Positions 21,694-30,839 of a DNA stretch of 64,000 nt are shown here, in pieces. Within the stretch, counting starts at the first letter, position 1. Every line of letters starts with the position of its first letter. The stretch is from Tianweitania populi (lineage in GTDB: Bacteria > Pseudomonadota > Alphaproteobacteria > Rhizobiales > Rhizobiaceae). The notes beneath the pieces are model-generated. The model made no database searches. It saw only the letters and a program-made list of their open reading frames with translations, and was not told the origin of the DNA. A program made the translations under genes and the position numbers. The DNA lies in contig NZ_BMZQ01000001.1 of NCBI RefSeq assembly GCF_014652875.1, positions 310,001 to 374,000 of the forward strand, in the 5' to 3' direction.

Positions 21694-22709
21694 AAATCCG
21701 CCTCGACCAGGTGGTGAAGACCTTCGACACCTTCCGAGCCGTGCATGGCGTATCGCTGGAAGTGGCGAGCGGCGAACTGGTTGCGCTGCTCGGGCCCTCC
21801 GGCTCCGGCAAGACCACGATCCTGCGCATGATCGCCGGCCTCGAATTTGCCGATGGCGGCGCAATCTATTTCGGCGATCAGGATGCAACCGCCATTCCCG
21901 TGCGCGAGCGTGGCGTAGGTTTCGTGTTCCAGCATTATGCGCTGTTCCCGCATATGACGGTGGGCGAAAACATCGCCTTCGGCATGAAGGTCTCAAAGGT
22001 GAAGCGCTCCAAATCCGAGATTGCCGCAAGGGTGGACGAATTGTTGAAGCTCGTGCGGCTGGAAGGTCTCGGCAACCGCTTCCCGTCACAGATTTCCGGC
22101 GGTCAGCGGCAGCGTGTGGCCCTGGCGCGCGCCCTTGCCGTCGACCCCAAGGTGCTGCTGCTGGACGAACCCTTCGGCGCCCTGGATGCAGCCGTTCGGC
22201 GCGATCTGCGCGTGTGGCTGCGCGAGATCCAGGAACAGCTGGGGATCACCACCCTGTTCGTGACCCATGACCAGGAAGAAGCCCTCGATCTTGCCGATCG
22301 CGTCGTGATCCTGAGCGAAGGCAAGATCGTCCAGGAAGGAACGCCGGAAGAGGTCACGCGCCGACCCAACTCCGCCTTCGTCACCCGCTTTCTCGGCGAC
22401 ACGAATCGGCTGCAAGGCCAGGTCGGTGGTGGACAGGTCCAGCTCGGCGGCACGGCGGTGGCGGCGCCCGGCATTCGCGATGGCAAGGCGGATGTTTATG
22501 TCCGTCCAGCCGACCTCGAATGGGCGGTGGAAGGCGAGGGACTGTCGGCGACTGTGACGCGTGTCATCGATCGTCCCGATCACCGCCGAGTCCTGGCCAA
22601 GCTCGCTGATGGCACCCAGATCGAGCTCGATGTGCCACCTGAAACGCGCGTTTTGCGCGGCGATATCGGTGTTTTGCGCGTTCACAGGGCAAACATCTTC
22701 GCTGCCTGA
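21690..22709 (+). CDS. cysA: Sulfate/thiosulfate ABC transporter ATP-binding protein CysA
   Basis: This ATPase of 339 residues energises sulfate uptake. Walker A GPSGSGKT is at residues 35-42. The Q-loop (GFVFQHYALFPHMT), the signature ISGGQRQRVALARAL, Walker B VLLLDEPFGALD and the switch His (FVTHDQEEALDLADR) follow in order. The C-terminal region has a TOBE-like beta domain (VYVRPADLEW). It ends the cys operon. No strong terminator follows in the 218-base spacer before the MFS gene. Confidence 0.95.
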   Translation: MKIRLDQVVKTFDTFRAVHGVSLEVASGELVALLGPSGSGKTTILRMIAGLEFADGGAIYFGDQDATAIPVRERGVGFVFQHYALFPHMTVGENIAFGMKVSKVKRSKSEIAARVDELLKLVRLEGLGNRFPSQISGGQRQRVALARALAVDPKVLLLDEPFGALDAAVRRDLRVWLREIQEQLGITTLFVTHDQEEALDLADRVVILSEGKIVQEGTPEEVTRRPNSAFVTRFLGDTNRLQGQVGGGQVQLGGTAVAAPGIRDGKADVYVRPADLEWAVEGEGLSATVTRVIDRPDHRRVLAKLADGTQIELDVPPETRVLRGDIGVLRVHRANIFAA

Positions 22710-22927
22710 CACCTTCCGGCTTCAGGCGCGCACACGTTGCACAAGAAACGCCATCGTCCCGCACAATAACCCTTGCCGCCTCCCCAATATCGGGACTAAG
22801 GACGGCGGTCTTTCGACGCCCGCTTTTTGCCCGCGCCGAACCTTCCCAGCGATGGCCTCCCAAGGCTCCCCGGTAACAATGTTCCGTCGAGTGGCTGTCT
22901 CTGGATATTTCTGGAGCACTCACCCTT

Positions 22928-24280
22928 ATGTCCGCGACATCATATCAAAAGGTGGCCACCCCGGCGCCTGCCAATCCGCGTTCTCGCGTTATCCTGGCAA
23001 GTCTGGTTGGCACGACCATCGAATTCTATGACTTTTATGTTTATGCTACTGCTGCAGTCCTCGTTTTCCCGCATCTTTTCTTCCCGGCCGGCAACGAAAC
23101 CACCGCGTTGCTTGCCTCCTTCGCAGTTTTCGGCGCAGCCATGGTTGCCCGCCCCCTCGGCGCCATCTTCTTCGGCCACCTAGGCGACAAACGCGGCCGC
23201 AAGATCACTCTGGTCGGTGCGCTGCTCACGATGGGCATCGCAACCTTCCTGATCGGCGCGTTGCCGACCTATCCGAGCGTTGGCTGGCTTGCCCCGCTGT
23301 TGCTGGTGATCCTGCGTCTGGCGCAAGGCTTTGCGCTCGGTGGCGAGTGGAGCGGTGCGGCGCTGGTGGCGACGGAAAACGCCCCGGCCGGCAAGCGCGC
23401 CATCTTCGGCACGTTCCCGCAGCTCGGCGCACCGATCGGCTTCATTATCGCCAACGGCCTGTTCCTGCTGATTGCGGCAGCACTGCCCTCTGAGGACCCC
23501 TCGCGTCCCTCGCAGGCGTTCCTCGATTGGGGCTGGCGCATCCCGTTCCTGTTTTCGGCCGTGATGGTCGTGGTCGGCCTGTGGGTTCGCCTCAACCTCG
23601 TTGAAAGCGCCGCCTTCGAGAAGACTGTGGAGCGGGGTGCCGTGCAGAAGGTGCCGCTAGCCGCCGCCTTCCAGGGCCACTGGAAGGAGCTGATCCTCGG
23701 CACGTTCTACATGCTGGCGACCTACGTTCTGTTCTACCTCATGACGACCTTCTCCCTGTCCTACGGTCGCGCCGCCACTACTGCGCCGTTGCCGGGTCTC
23801 GGCTTCAGCTACAACCACTTCGTGCTGATGATGATCTTCGGCGTCGTGTTCTTCGGCATCTTCACGCTGGTATCGGGACCGTGGGCAGACCGCTTCGGCC
23901 GCCGCCGCACGCTGATCTGGGTGACGCTGGCGATTGCCATTTTCGGCCTGCTCTGGGTGCCGATGCTGTCGGCCGGCACGCTCGGCGTGATCGCCTGGCT
24001 GGTGCTCGGCTTTTCGCTGATGGGCATCACCTTCGGCCCGATGGGCGCGCTGTTGCCGGAACTTTTCCCGGCCAATGTGCGCTACACCGGCTCCGGCATC
24101 TCCTACAACGTGTCCTCGATCCTGGGCGCTGCTCTCGCGCCTTTCGTGGCGGTGGCCTTGTGGAGCTATGGCAATGGCAGCCCGTTCTGGGTCGGCGTTT
24201 ATCTCAGCGCCATGGCCGTGCTGACGCTGATTGCGCTGCTGCTTGGCCGTGAAACCAAGGATGTTGACATCAACGTCTGA
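22928..24280 (+). CDS. MFS transporter of the metabolite:H+ symporter (MHS) family
   Basis: This 450-residue, 12-helix permease imports an organic solute with protons. The N-terminal SLVGTTIEFYDFYVYATAA, the loop 2-3 motif GHLGDKRGRKITL and the mid-protein VESAAFEKTVERGAVQKVPL identify the ShiA/KgtP/ProP-type MHS group. The substrate (for example a dicarboxylate, shikimate or betaine) cannot be read from sequence. The gene is monocistronic by spacing and is followed by a terminator-like hairpin. A ribosome site is weak (GGAG 12 bases upstream). Confidence 0.85.
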   Translation: MSATSYQKVATPAPANPRSRVILASLVGTTIEFYDFYVYATAAVLVFPHLFFPAGNETTALLASFAVFGAAMVARPLGAIFFGHLGDKRGRKITLVGALLTMGIATFLIGALPTYPSVGWLAPLLLVILRLAQGFALGGEWSGAALVATENAPAGKRAIFGTFPQLGAPIGFIIANGLFLLIAAALPSEDPSRPSQAFLDWGWRIPFLFSAVMVVVGLWVRLNLVESAAFEKTVERGAVQKVPLAAAFQGHWKELILGTFYMLATYVLFYLMTTFSLSYGRAATTAPLPGLGFSYNHFVLMMIFGVVFFGIFTLVSGPWADRFGRRRTLIWVTLAIAIFGLLWVPMLSAGTLGVIAWLVLGFSLMGITFGPMGALLPELFPANVRYTGSGISYNVSSILGAALAPFVAVALWSYGNGSPFWVGVYLSAMAVLTLIALLLGRETKDVDINV

Positions 24281-24304
24281 GTTGAGATCAGATCAAAGAA
24301 CAGG

Positions 24305-24336
24305 AAAGCCGTAGCCCAACAAGGATGCGGCTTTTT
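24305..24336 (+). terminator. Probable rho-independent terminator after the MFS gene
   Basis: AAAGCCG and CGGCTTT form a 7-base-pair stem around a 16-base loop, followed by further T residues, 24 bases past the MFS stop. The loop is long, so strength is uncertain. Confidence 0.55.
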
Positions 24337-24511
24337 CTTTGCAGACGCAGCAAAAGCGCTCGCTTCTGGATGCAGTGAAAGCATGCAAGTACAGCAACGC
24401 GCTAACTCAACCCGGAAAGTCTTGGTCGCAAGCCGGCTCTTTGCCGTAGAAAAAGCCGGCGGGGTTCGGCATAAGGGCGCAGCTTTGCCTGTGTGAGCCC
24501 CCGAGTCCAAG

Positions 24512-26032
24512 ATGCGTTTCAAACCTGCCGAAGATCTCCAACCCAACAGCTTCGCTTTTGAAACGACGCCCTTGGTGAAGGCGTCGGGCTTCCGCGAATA
24601 TGATGCGCGTTGGTGGTTCGGTCATCCGGCATCGAGCAAGACGCCCGAACTGAACCTGATGGGCGTGCAGGCCCTCGGCATGGGGCTCGCCACGCTAGTT
24701 CGTAGACGCGGCGTCGCACCGGGCATCGTGGTTGGCCATGATTTCCGCTCCTATTCCATGGCGATCAAGATCGCGCTCACGCAAGGGCTGATGGCTGCAG
24801 GCGCCGAGGTCCATGACATTGGCCTTGCCCTGTCGCCAATGGCTTACTTCGCGCAGTTCGCGCTTGATCTGCCCTCCGTCGCGATGGTCACCGCCTCGCA
24901 TAATGAAAACGGCTGGACCGGCGTGAAGATGGGCTGCGAACGGCCGCTCACCTTCGGGCCGGACGAGATGAGCGCCTTGAAGCAGATCGTGCTCGACGGC
25001 GACTTCGATCTGGCTGGCGGGGGCACCTATCGCTTCGTCGAAGACTTCCGCCAGACCTACGTCGATGATCTCGTCGCGAACAAGCGCATCAGCCGCAAGC
25101 TGAAGGTTGTGGCGGCCTGCGGCAATGGCACGGCGGGGGCCTTTGCGCCGGAGGTGCTGGAGCGGCTGGGCTGCGAGGTGGTGCCGCTCGACACAGAACT
25201 CGACTTCTCCTTCCCGCGCTACAACCCGAACCCGGAGGACATGGAAATGCTCCATGCGATCCGCGACAAGGTGCTAGAGGTCGGCGCCGATGTCGGCCTT
25301 GGCTTTGATGGTGACGGCGACCGCTGTGGCGTGGTGGACAATGAGGGCAACGAGATCTTTGCCGACAAGGTCGGTGTGATGCTCGCGCGCGACATCGCCG
25401 GCCAGCATCCCGGCTCGCAGTTCGTGGTCGACGTGAAGTCGACCGGCCTGTTCCTGACCGACGAGGACTTGAAGGCGAAGGGCGCAAAGACCGACTACTG
25501 GAAGACTGGCCATTCCTACATCAAGCGACGCGTGAAGGAGCTCGATGCCATCGCCGGCTTCGAGAAATCCGGCCACTTCTTCTTCAATCCGCCGATTGGC
25601 CGCGGCTATGATGACGGGCTGGTTACTGCGATCGCCGTCTGCGAAATGCTCGACCGCAACCCCGACCGGTCCATGGCCGATCTCTACCGCGCGCTGCCAG
25701 TGACCTACGGCACGCCCACCATGTCGCCGCATTGCGACGACGACCGTAAATACGGCGTGGTGGAGAAGGTGACCGCCGACTTCACCGCCATGCGCGATCG
25801 CGGCGAGGCACTGGCCGGGCAGCAGATCGTGGACATTGTCACCGTCAACGGCATTCGCGTGACGGCGGAAGACGGCACATGGGGCTTGGTGCGGGCCTCT
25901 TCCAACAAGCCGGAACTGGTGGTGGTGATCGAAAGCCCGGTATCGTCGGAGCGCCGTCGTGCGATGTTCGAGGCCGTGGACGCCGTTTTGCGCCGCAACG
26001 ATGCCGTCGGCGCATACAACCAGACCTTCTAA
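24512..26032 (+). CDS. Phosphomannomutase/phosphoglucomutase (ManB/AlgC-like)
   Basis: This alpha-D-phosphohexomutase of 506 residues most likely converts mannose-6-phosphate to mannose-1-phosphate. The phosphoserine loop TASHNENGWTG has Ser at residue 129. The metal loop DGDGDR begins at residue 266, the sugar-binding EKSGH is present and a C-terminal phosphate-binding RASSNKPELVV ends the protein. It is followed after 13 bases by the guanylyltransferase-isomerase gene, so the pair supplies GDP-mannose. A 231-base spacer with a terminator-like hairpin precedes it. Glucose-1-phosphate activity is possible, but pgm is already present at 10448. Confidence 0.9.
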   Translation: MRFKPAEDLQPNSFAFETTPLVKASGFREYDARWWFGHPASSKTPELNLMGVQALGMGLATLVRRRGVAPGIVVGHDFRSYSMAIKIALTQGLMAAGAEVHDIGLALSPMAYFAQFALDLPSVAMVTASHNENGWTGVKMGCERPLTFGPDEMSALKQIVLDGDFDLAGGGTYRFVEDFRQTYVDDLVANKRISRKLKVVAACGNGTAGAFAPEVLERLGCEVVPLDTELDFSFPRYNPNPEDMEMLHAIRDKVLEVGADVGLGFDGDGDRCGVVDNEGNEIFADKVGVMLARDIAGQHPGSQFVVDVKSTGLFLTDEDLKAKGAKTDYWKTGHSYIKRRVKELDAIAGFEKSGHFFFNPPIGRGYDDGLVTAIAVCEMLDRNPDRSMADLYRALPVTYGTPTMSPHCDDDRKYGVVEKVTADFTAMRDRGEALAGQQIVDIVTVNGIRVTAEDGTWGLVRASSNKPELVVVIESPVSSERRRAMFEAVDAVLRRNDAVGAYNQTF

Positions 26033-26045
26033 GGAGATCGCGATT

Positions 26046-28316
26046 ATGGATGCGCGCCCTTCCGACCTCAAGAGCACCGACGCCTCGGCCGAACGCATCG
26101 TCGGATTCGTGATGAGCGGCGGTGTGGGCTCGCGCCTGTGGCCGCTGTCGCGTGAGGATAACCCAAAGCAGTTCCACGACCTGTCCGGCGGCGGCTCCAT
26201 GCTGCTGAAGACAGTGAAGCGACTGAAGGCGCGCACTTCAGGCGAAACGCCGGTCTATCTCATTGCATCAGAACGCCATGCCGAACGCGTGCGCAACGAT
26301 CTTGCGCCAATCGATCTGGCCGGCGGCGCGGCGATCTTCGAGCCGATGGGCCGCAACACGGCGGCTGCGGTGGCGGTTGCGGCTTTGCGCGTTCTTGCCA
26401 AGCATGACGACGCGCTGGTGCTGATCCTGCCGTCGGACCACGAGATTTCCACCGAAGCGCAGTTCTGGGCGACCATCGAGAGCGGCGTGCCGGCGGCGAA
26501 GGCGGGCAGCCTCGTCGTCTTCGGCGTGAAGCCGACGCAGCCGGAAACCGGCTATGGTTATATAGAAGCGCCCGGCGAAGGCGACGAGCCGCGCAAGGTC
26601 AAGCGCTTCGTGGAGAAGCCCAACCTCGCCACCGCCGAGCGCTATGTCGCCGATGGCGGCTTCTACTGGAATGCGGGCATTTTCCTGTTCAAGGCCAGCG
26701 CCATGCGCGATGCCTTTGCGCAGCTGGCGCCGGACATCTGGACCAAGGCCGAAGCGGCACTAGGGCAGGCGTCTGACGAAGTCGGCGGCGTGTTCCTGCC
26801 GGCCGAGCTTTATGCCGACGTTCCCTCCGACTCCATCGACTATGCCGTGATGGAGCGCGCCGACGACATCACCATGGTGCCGGCCGGCTTCAAGTGGAGC
26901 GATCTCGGCTCCTGGCAGTCGCTGCTGGAGGTTTCGCAGGCCGACGAGAAGGGCAACGTAAAGCTCGGCGATGTGGTCGCGATCGACTGCGAGAACGCTT
27001 ATTTTCGCAGCCACGGTCGGCTTTTGACCGCCATCGGCATGAAGGATGTTGCGGTGGTGTCGACGCTGGATGCGACCTTCGTTGCACCGGTCACCCATTC
27101 GCAGCACGTCAAGAAGATCGTCGAGGAGTTGGAAAAGAACGGGCGCCTCGAAACCCGCTTCACGCCAACCGAAGACCGCATCGTGGAAAGCGGCGCCTGG
27201 CGCAAGCGCGTGCGCCACTGGCTGTTCGAGGAAACGCTACCGCTTTGGTGCGAGAACGGCGTCGACCGCGTACATGGCGGCTTCCATGAGGCGCTGTCCT
27301 TCGATGGCCAGCCAATCGCCGGCCGTGACAAGCGCGTGCGCACGCAGGCGCGCCAGATCTATGCTTTCGCCATCGCCAAGCAGCAGGGCTGGGGCGGCAA
27401 TGCCGAGCAACTGATCGCGCATGGCATCGAGTTCCTAGCGCTGAAGGCACGCACCGTGCGCGGCGGCTTCGTGCGCACTCTGTCGGTCGATGGCCGCGTC
27501 ATCGATCCGGCCGAAGACGCCTATGACCATTCCTGCGTCTTGCTGGCGCTGGCGCATGCCCATGCGGTCGGCAATCCGGACGCGATGCGGCTCGGCGATG
27601 CCACTTTTGAATTCCTCGACGAGCATCTGGAAGACCAGCGCCTGACCGGCTTCCTTGAAACGTCGGAAGGCAAGGGGCTGCGGCGCTCCAATCCGCATAT
27701 GCACCTGCTGGAAGCGTTTCTTGCCTGGCATCAGGTCACGGGCAAGCGCGCTTACCTGCGCCGTGCAGCCCGCATCGTCGACCTGTTCCGCGCGAGCTTT
27801 TTCGATGCCGACACCTGGACGCTGGGCGAATATTTCGAAGACGACTGGAGCCGCGCGGAAGGCGAAAAGGGCCAGTGGACCGAGCCCGGCCACCATTTCG
27901 AATGGGCCTCGCTGCTGATCGACTTCGCCCATGCCAGCGGCCAGAAGGACCTGATCCCGTTCGGCCGCAAGCTCTATGCGTCGGCTGTCGCAAACGGTCT
28001 CAACCGTGCGACGGGCTTGGCCTACGGCGCGGTGTCACGCGCCGGCCTGCCGCTAGATCGGCAATCCCGCTCCTGGCCGCAATCCGAAGCGATCAAGGCG
28101 GCAATCGCGCTGGACGGCACCGATGGCCCTGATCTCAAGCCGGAAATCGAGCAGCGCGTCGGCCGCCTGTTCCGCTGGCACATCGACCCCGCGCCGACCG
28201 GCATGTGGATCGACCAGATCGATGAAAAAGGCCGGGCCTCCGCCACGGAAGTCCCGGCCTCGATCTTCTACCATCTCGTCAGCGCTTTGACGCAGTATCT
28301 GGATCGGGTGGAATAG
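26046..28316 (+). CDS. Bifunctional mannose-1-phosphate guanylyltransferase fused to an AGE-family isomerase domain
   Basis: This 756-residue fusion probably makes GDP-mannose. Residues 1-360 are a GMP nucleotidyltransferase: SGGVGSRLWPLSRE with PKQF at about 24-42, then FVEKPN, and VPAGFKWSDLGSW. From about residue 385 the protein is an N-acylglucosamine-2-epimerase (AGE) alpha-barrel: VHGGFHE, RTQARQIYAF, NPHMHLLEAF, EPGHHFEWA and SWPQSEAIKA give the conserved Arg and His residues of sugar isomerases. Standard ManC fusions carry a cupin-type isomerase instead. The inference is that the AGE part interconverts fructose-6-phosphate and mannose-6-phosphate or a related sugar. AAGGAG precedes the ATG. 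It ends 6 bases from the convergent betB. Confidence 0.88.
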   Translation: MDARPSDLKSTDASAERIVGFVMSGGVGSRLWPLSREDNPKQFHDLSGGGSMLLKTVKRLKARTSGETPVYLIASERHAERVRNDLAPIDLAGGAAIFEPMGRNTAAAVAVAALRVLAKHDDALVLILPSDHEISTEAQFWATIESGVPAAKAGSLVVFGVKPTQPETGYGYIEAPGEGDEPRKVKRFVEKPNLATAERYVADGGFYWNAGIFLFKASAMRDAFAQLAPDIWTKAEAALGQASDEVGGVFLPAELYADVPSDSIDYAVMERADDITMVPAGFKWSDLGSWQSLLEVSQADEKGNVKLGDVVAIDCENAYFRSHGRLLTAIGMKDVAVVSTLDATFVAPVTHSQHVKKIVEELEKNGRLETRFTPTEDRIVESGAWRKRVRHWLFEETLPLWCENGVDRVHGGFHEALSFDGQPIAGRDKRVRTQARQIYAFAIAKQQGWGGNAEQLIAHGIEFLALKARTVRGGFVRTLSVDGRVIDPAEDAYDHSCVLLALAHAHAVGNPDAMRLGDATFEFLDEHLEDQRLTGFLETSEGKGLRRSNPHMHLLEAFLAWHQVTGKRAYLRRAARIVDLFRASFFDADTWTLGEYFEDDWSRAEGEKGQWTEPGHHFEWASLLIDFAHASGQKDLIPFGRKLYASAVANGLNRATGLAYGAVSRAGLPLDRQSRSWPQSEAIKAAIALDGTDGPDLKPEIEQRVGRLFRWHIDPAPTGMWIDQIDEKGRASATEVPASIFYHLVSALTQYLDRVE

Positions 28317-28322
28317 GAGCCC

Positions 28323-29786
28323 TTAGTAGGGGCTCTCCACGTTGCCGGTTTCCACGTAAACCGACTTCAGCTGAGAATAATGGCCGAGCACCGCCAGCCC
28401 ATTCTCGCGGCCGATGCCGGATGCCTTGTAGCCGCCGAAGGGCAGTTCCACCGGCGTCAGGTTGTAGGCATTGATCCAGCATGTGCCGGCCTGCAACTCG
28501 GCAATGACGCGGTGGGCGCGCGGCAGGTCGCGGGTGAAGACGCCGGCGGCGAGGCCGAATTCGGTGTCATTGGCGCGGGCAATCACTTCGTCTTCCTCGT
28601 CGAAGGACAGCACGCTCATGACCGGGCCGAAGATTTCTTCGCGGGCGATCCGCATCTGATCGGTGACGCCGGAAAACACCGTCGGCTCGACGAAGAAACC
28701 GCCTTCGAAGCCCTGCATGGCGGGCGCACTGCCGCCAACCGCAAGCGTAGCGCCCTCGGCCTTGCCGGACGCGATATAGTCCATAACCTTGGCATGCTGG
28801 TCGGCATTCATCACCGGACCCATCTGCGTGTCCTCATCGAGCGGATCACCGAGACGGATGGCCTTGGTGCGCTCGACGAGGCGTTCCAGAAAGCGGTCAT
28901 GCAACCCACGCTGCACGAAGACGCGCGTGCCGTTGGAGCAGACCTGGCCGGCGGAATAGAAGTTGCCGAGCATGGCGCCGCCGATGGCGTTTTCGAGATC
29001 GGCGTCATCAAACACGATGATCGGCGACTTGCCGCCAAGCTCCATCGTGGCATGCTTCATATGCGAGCCGGCAAGGCCCATCACCTTCTTGCCCGTCGGC
29101 ACGGAGCCGGTGACGGAGACTTTCGCGGTCACGGGATGCGACACCAGCGCCGCACCGACATCGCCAAAACCCTGCACGACATTGAAGAGGCCGTCCGGCA
29201 GGCCGGCTTCGGTGTAGATCTCGGCCAAGGCCAGCGCCGAAAGCGGCGTGTTTTCCGACGGCTTGAAGACGAAGGCGTTACCCATCGCGAGTGCCGGGCC
29301 AGACTTCCAAACGGCGATCTGGATGGGATAGTTCCATGCGCCAATGCCGACGCAGACGCCCAGCGCTTCCCGCTTGGTATAGGCGAAAGGACCGCCGAGA
29401 TCCACGAAGTCGCCATTGAAGCTCTGGATCGCGCCGGCAAAGAATTCCAGTGCATCGGCAGCGGAAGCCGCGTCGGCGACCAGCGTTTCCTGGATCGGCT
29501 TACCGGTATCGAGCGTTTCCAGGCGCGACAGCTCGGCATTGCGTTCGCGCAGAAGATCGGCCGCCTTGCGCAGGATGCGGCCGCGCTCGACCGGCTTCAA
29601 ACGCGCCCAGCTTTGTTGTGCCGCTCTAGCTGCCTCGATCGCCAGTTCCACGATGTTGGGCGTGGCGGCGTGGAGCCGGGCGATCACTTCGCCCGTTGCG
29701 GGATAAAGAACATCCAGCGCCTGCCCGCCTTCATCCTCGACGAAGCGGCCGTTGATGTAATGCGAAGCTTTGGGCTGGACGTTCAT
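28323..29786 (-). CDS. betB: Betaine aldehyde dehydrogenase BetB
   Basis: This NAD(P)-dependent aldehyde dehydrogenase oxidises betaine aldehyde to the osmoprotectant glycine betaine. It is 487 residues, the normal length. The general-base Glu (MELGGKSP, about residue 249) and catalytic Cys ([11 protein letters not shown], about residue 283) are in place, and the tail [11 protein letters not shown] is BetB-like. AGGAAGGAAG upstream fixes the ATG at 29786; the open frame continues upstream only by chance. It is the last gene of the bet run, but is separated from betA by an L,D-transpeptidase and a small membrane protein gene. Confidence 0.93.
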   Translation of the reverse strand: MNVQPKASHYINGRFVEDEGGQALDVLYPATGEVIARLHAATPNIVELAIEAARAAQQSWARLKPVERGRILRKAADLLRERNAELSRLETLDTGKPIQETLVADAASAADALEFFAGAIQSFNGDFVDLGGPFAYTKREALGVCVGIGAWNYPIQIAVWKSGPALAMGNAFVFKPSENTPLSALALAEIYTEAGLPDGLFNVVQGFGDVGAALVSHPVTAKVSVTGSVPTGKKVMGLAGSHMKHATMELGGKSPIIVFDDADLENAIGGAMLGNFYSAGQVCSNGTRVFVQRGLHDRFLERLVERTKAIRLGDPLDEDTQMGPVMNADQHAKVMDYIASGKAEGATLAVGGSAPAMQGFEGGFFVEPTVFSGVTDQMRIAREEIFGPVMSVLSFDEEDEVIARANDTEFGLAAGVFTRDLPRAHRVIAELQAGTCWINAYNLTPVELPFGGYKASGIGRENGLAVLGHYSQLKSVYVETGNVESPY

Positions 29787-29803
29787 TTCACTTCCTTCCT
29801 GGT

Positions 29804-30484
29804 TCAGACGACCGGATCTGAATCGCCTTGCAGAACGACGACGCGGGTACCGCTCGGAACGCGGCTGTAGAGATCGATGATATCCGCGTTGAGGAGCCGG
29901 ATACAGCCGCTCGACACAGCGCGGCCGATCGACCAATCCTCGGTCGTTCCGTGGATGCGGAACAGCGTGTCGACGCCGTCCTTGAAGAGGTAGAGCGCGC
30001 GCGGCCCGAGCGGATTGGTCGGGCCGGGCTCCATGCCGTCGGCCAGATGACCGTAGCGCTCGGGATCGCGCGTCATCATGTCTTGCGTCGGCGTCCAGCG
30101 CGGCCATTCGCGCTTATACTGGATGCGGGCGGTGCCTTCGAAGGCGAGGCCGGCCTTGCCGACGCCGATGCCGTAGCGCAAGGCGCGTCCATTGGTGCCG
30201 ACGAGGTAGAGGTGGCGCGCCTGCGTATCCACCACGATCGTGCCGGCGGGCTCATAGGTGGGGTAATCCACCTCCTGGCGGTAGAATTCCGGCTCGACCT
30301 TGGTCAGATCTGCGGCAGCGACGGGATAGGCCTCATCCAGCTTCGCCGCATACATCTCCTGGTAATAGGCCGGTACGACGCGCGGCGCCGGCCTCACCGA
30401 TGCAGTGTGTGTCCGCGACGACATGCAGCCGGCAAGGAAGACCGGGGCGGACAGGACGAAAAGGCGGCGCGAAAGCTTGGGCAT
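29804..30484 (-). CDS. YkuD L,D-transpeptidase, predicted lipoprotein
   Basis: The protein is 226 residues from the ATG at 30484, which gives a clean lipoprotein signal: basic MPKLSRRLF, a short hydrophobic core and lipobox FLAGC near residue 20. The YkuD domain has [13 protein letters not shown] and the active-site motif [10 protein letters not shown], with the nucleophilic Cys. It should act on periplasmic peptidoglycan cross-links. It lies 17 bases upstream of betB and downstream of betA, inside a choline operon, an unusual place. It is clearly paralogous to the gene at 46388-47095, sharing FYRQ, NPLGARALY-like and SSGC segments. A longer frame to 30625 would bury the lipobox. Confidence 0.85.
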   Translation of the reverse strand: MPKLSRRLFVLSAPVFLAGCMSSRTHTASVRPAPRVVPAYYQEMYAAKLDEAYPVAAADLTKVEPEFYRQEVDYPTYEPAGTIVVDTQARHLYLVGTNGRALRYGIGVGKAGLAFEGTARIQYKREWPRWTPTQDMMTRDPERYGHLADGMEPGPTNPLGPRALYLFKDGVDTLFRIHGTTEDWSIGRAVSSGCIRLLNADIIDLYSRVPSGTRVVVLQGDSDPVV

Positions 30485-30625
30485 GGGAGATCGGAGTCCT
30501 GGGCTGGCAGAAGAGGCTTGCTCCAACGAGCGAGCATTAGGTCGTCCCGCATTCCCGTTAAAAATGTGCCTCTTTTGGAGCGAGCGGCGCGATGAATCGT
30601 TCAACAAGCCGTCAACGCCGCTCAA

Positions 30626-30641
30626 GCCACACAGGTGTGGC
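30626..30641. repeat. 16-base inverted repeat between small membrane protein and L,D-transpeptidase
   Basis: GCCACAC and GTGTGGC flank a 2-base centre, forming a near-perfect palindrome 10 bases past the small protein's stop. There is no T-run on the minus strand, so it is not a normal terminator. A protein-binding site or a transcript-stabilising element is possible. Confidence 0.4.
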
Positions 30642-30650
30642 GGTAAGTCC

Positions 30651-30797
30651 TCAGTTTTCCTTCACCGAAACGCCATTTTCGTTGAGCTGGATCTGGACGC
30701 CCTCGGGTTGCGATTCCTCCCTGTAGACGTAGATGCCGAGGCCGATGACGACCACGAGGAGCGCGCCGAGGAGGAGGTAAAGGGTGTTCTTCTGCAC
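30651..30797 (-). CDS. Small single-span membrane protein (48 aa)
   Basis: A GTG-started frame encodes a short basic head (MQKNT), a hydrophobic helix LYLLLGALLVVVIGLGIYVY, then a polar tail (REESQPEGVQIQLNENG and SVKEN). An in-frame TAA 12 bases upstream of the GTG rules out an upstream start. The head-helix-tail layout fits a bitopic inner-membrane protein with a periplasmic acidic tail. It lies 42 bases after betA and before the L,D-transpeptidase, all on the minus strand. I know similar tiny proteins occur in rhizobia but can assign no function. Confidence 0.65.
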   Translation of the reverse strand: MQKNTLYLLLGALLVVVIGLGIYVYREESQPEGVQIQLNENGVSVKEN

Positions 30798-30839
30798 TTT
30801 GATGTCTTATGCCTGTGTTGGAGATGACGCGCTTATGGC

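Noticed and set aside
28380-29870. 496-codon frame opposite betB
   Set aside because: The aldehyde dehydrogenase on the minus strand is complete, with catalytic Cys and Glu; the plus-strand frame is a shadow.
29787-30107. Upstream extension of the betB frame
   Set aside because: A strong ribosome site precedes ATG 29786, and the extension overlaps the L,D-transpeptidase gene.
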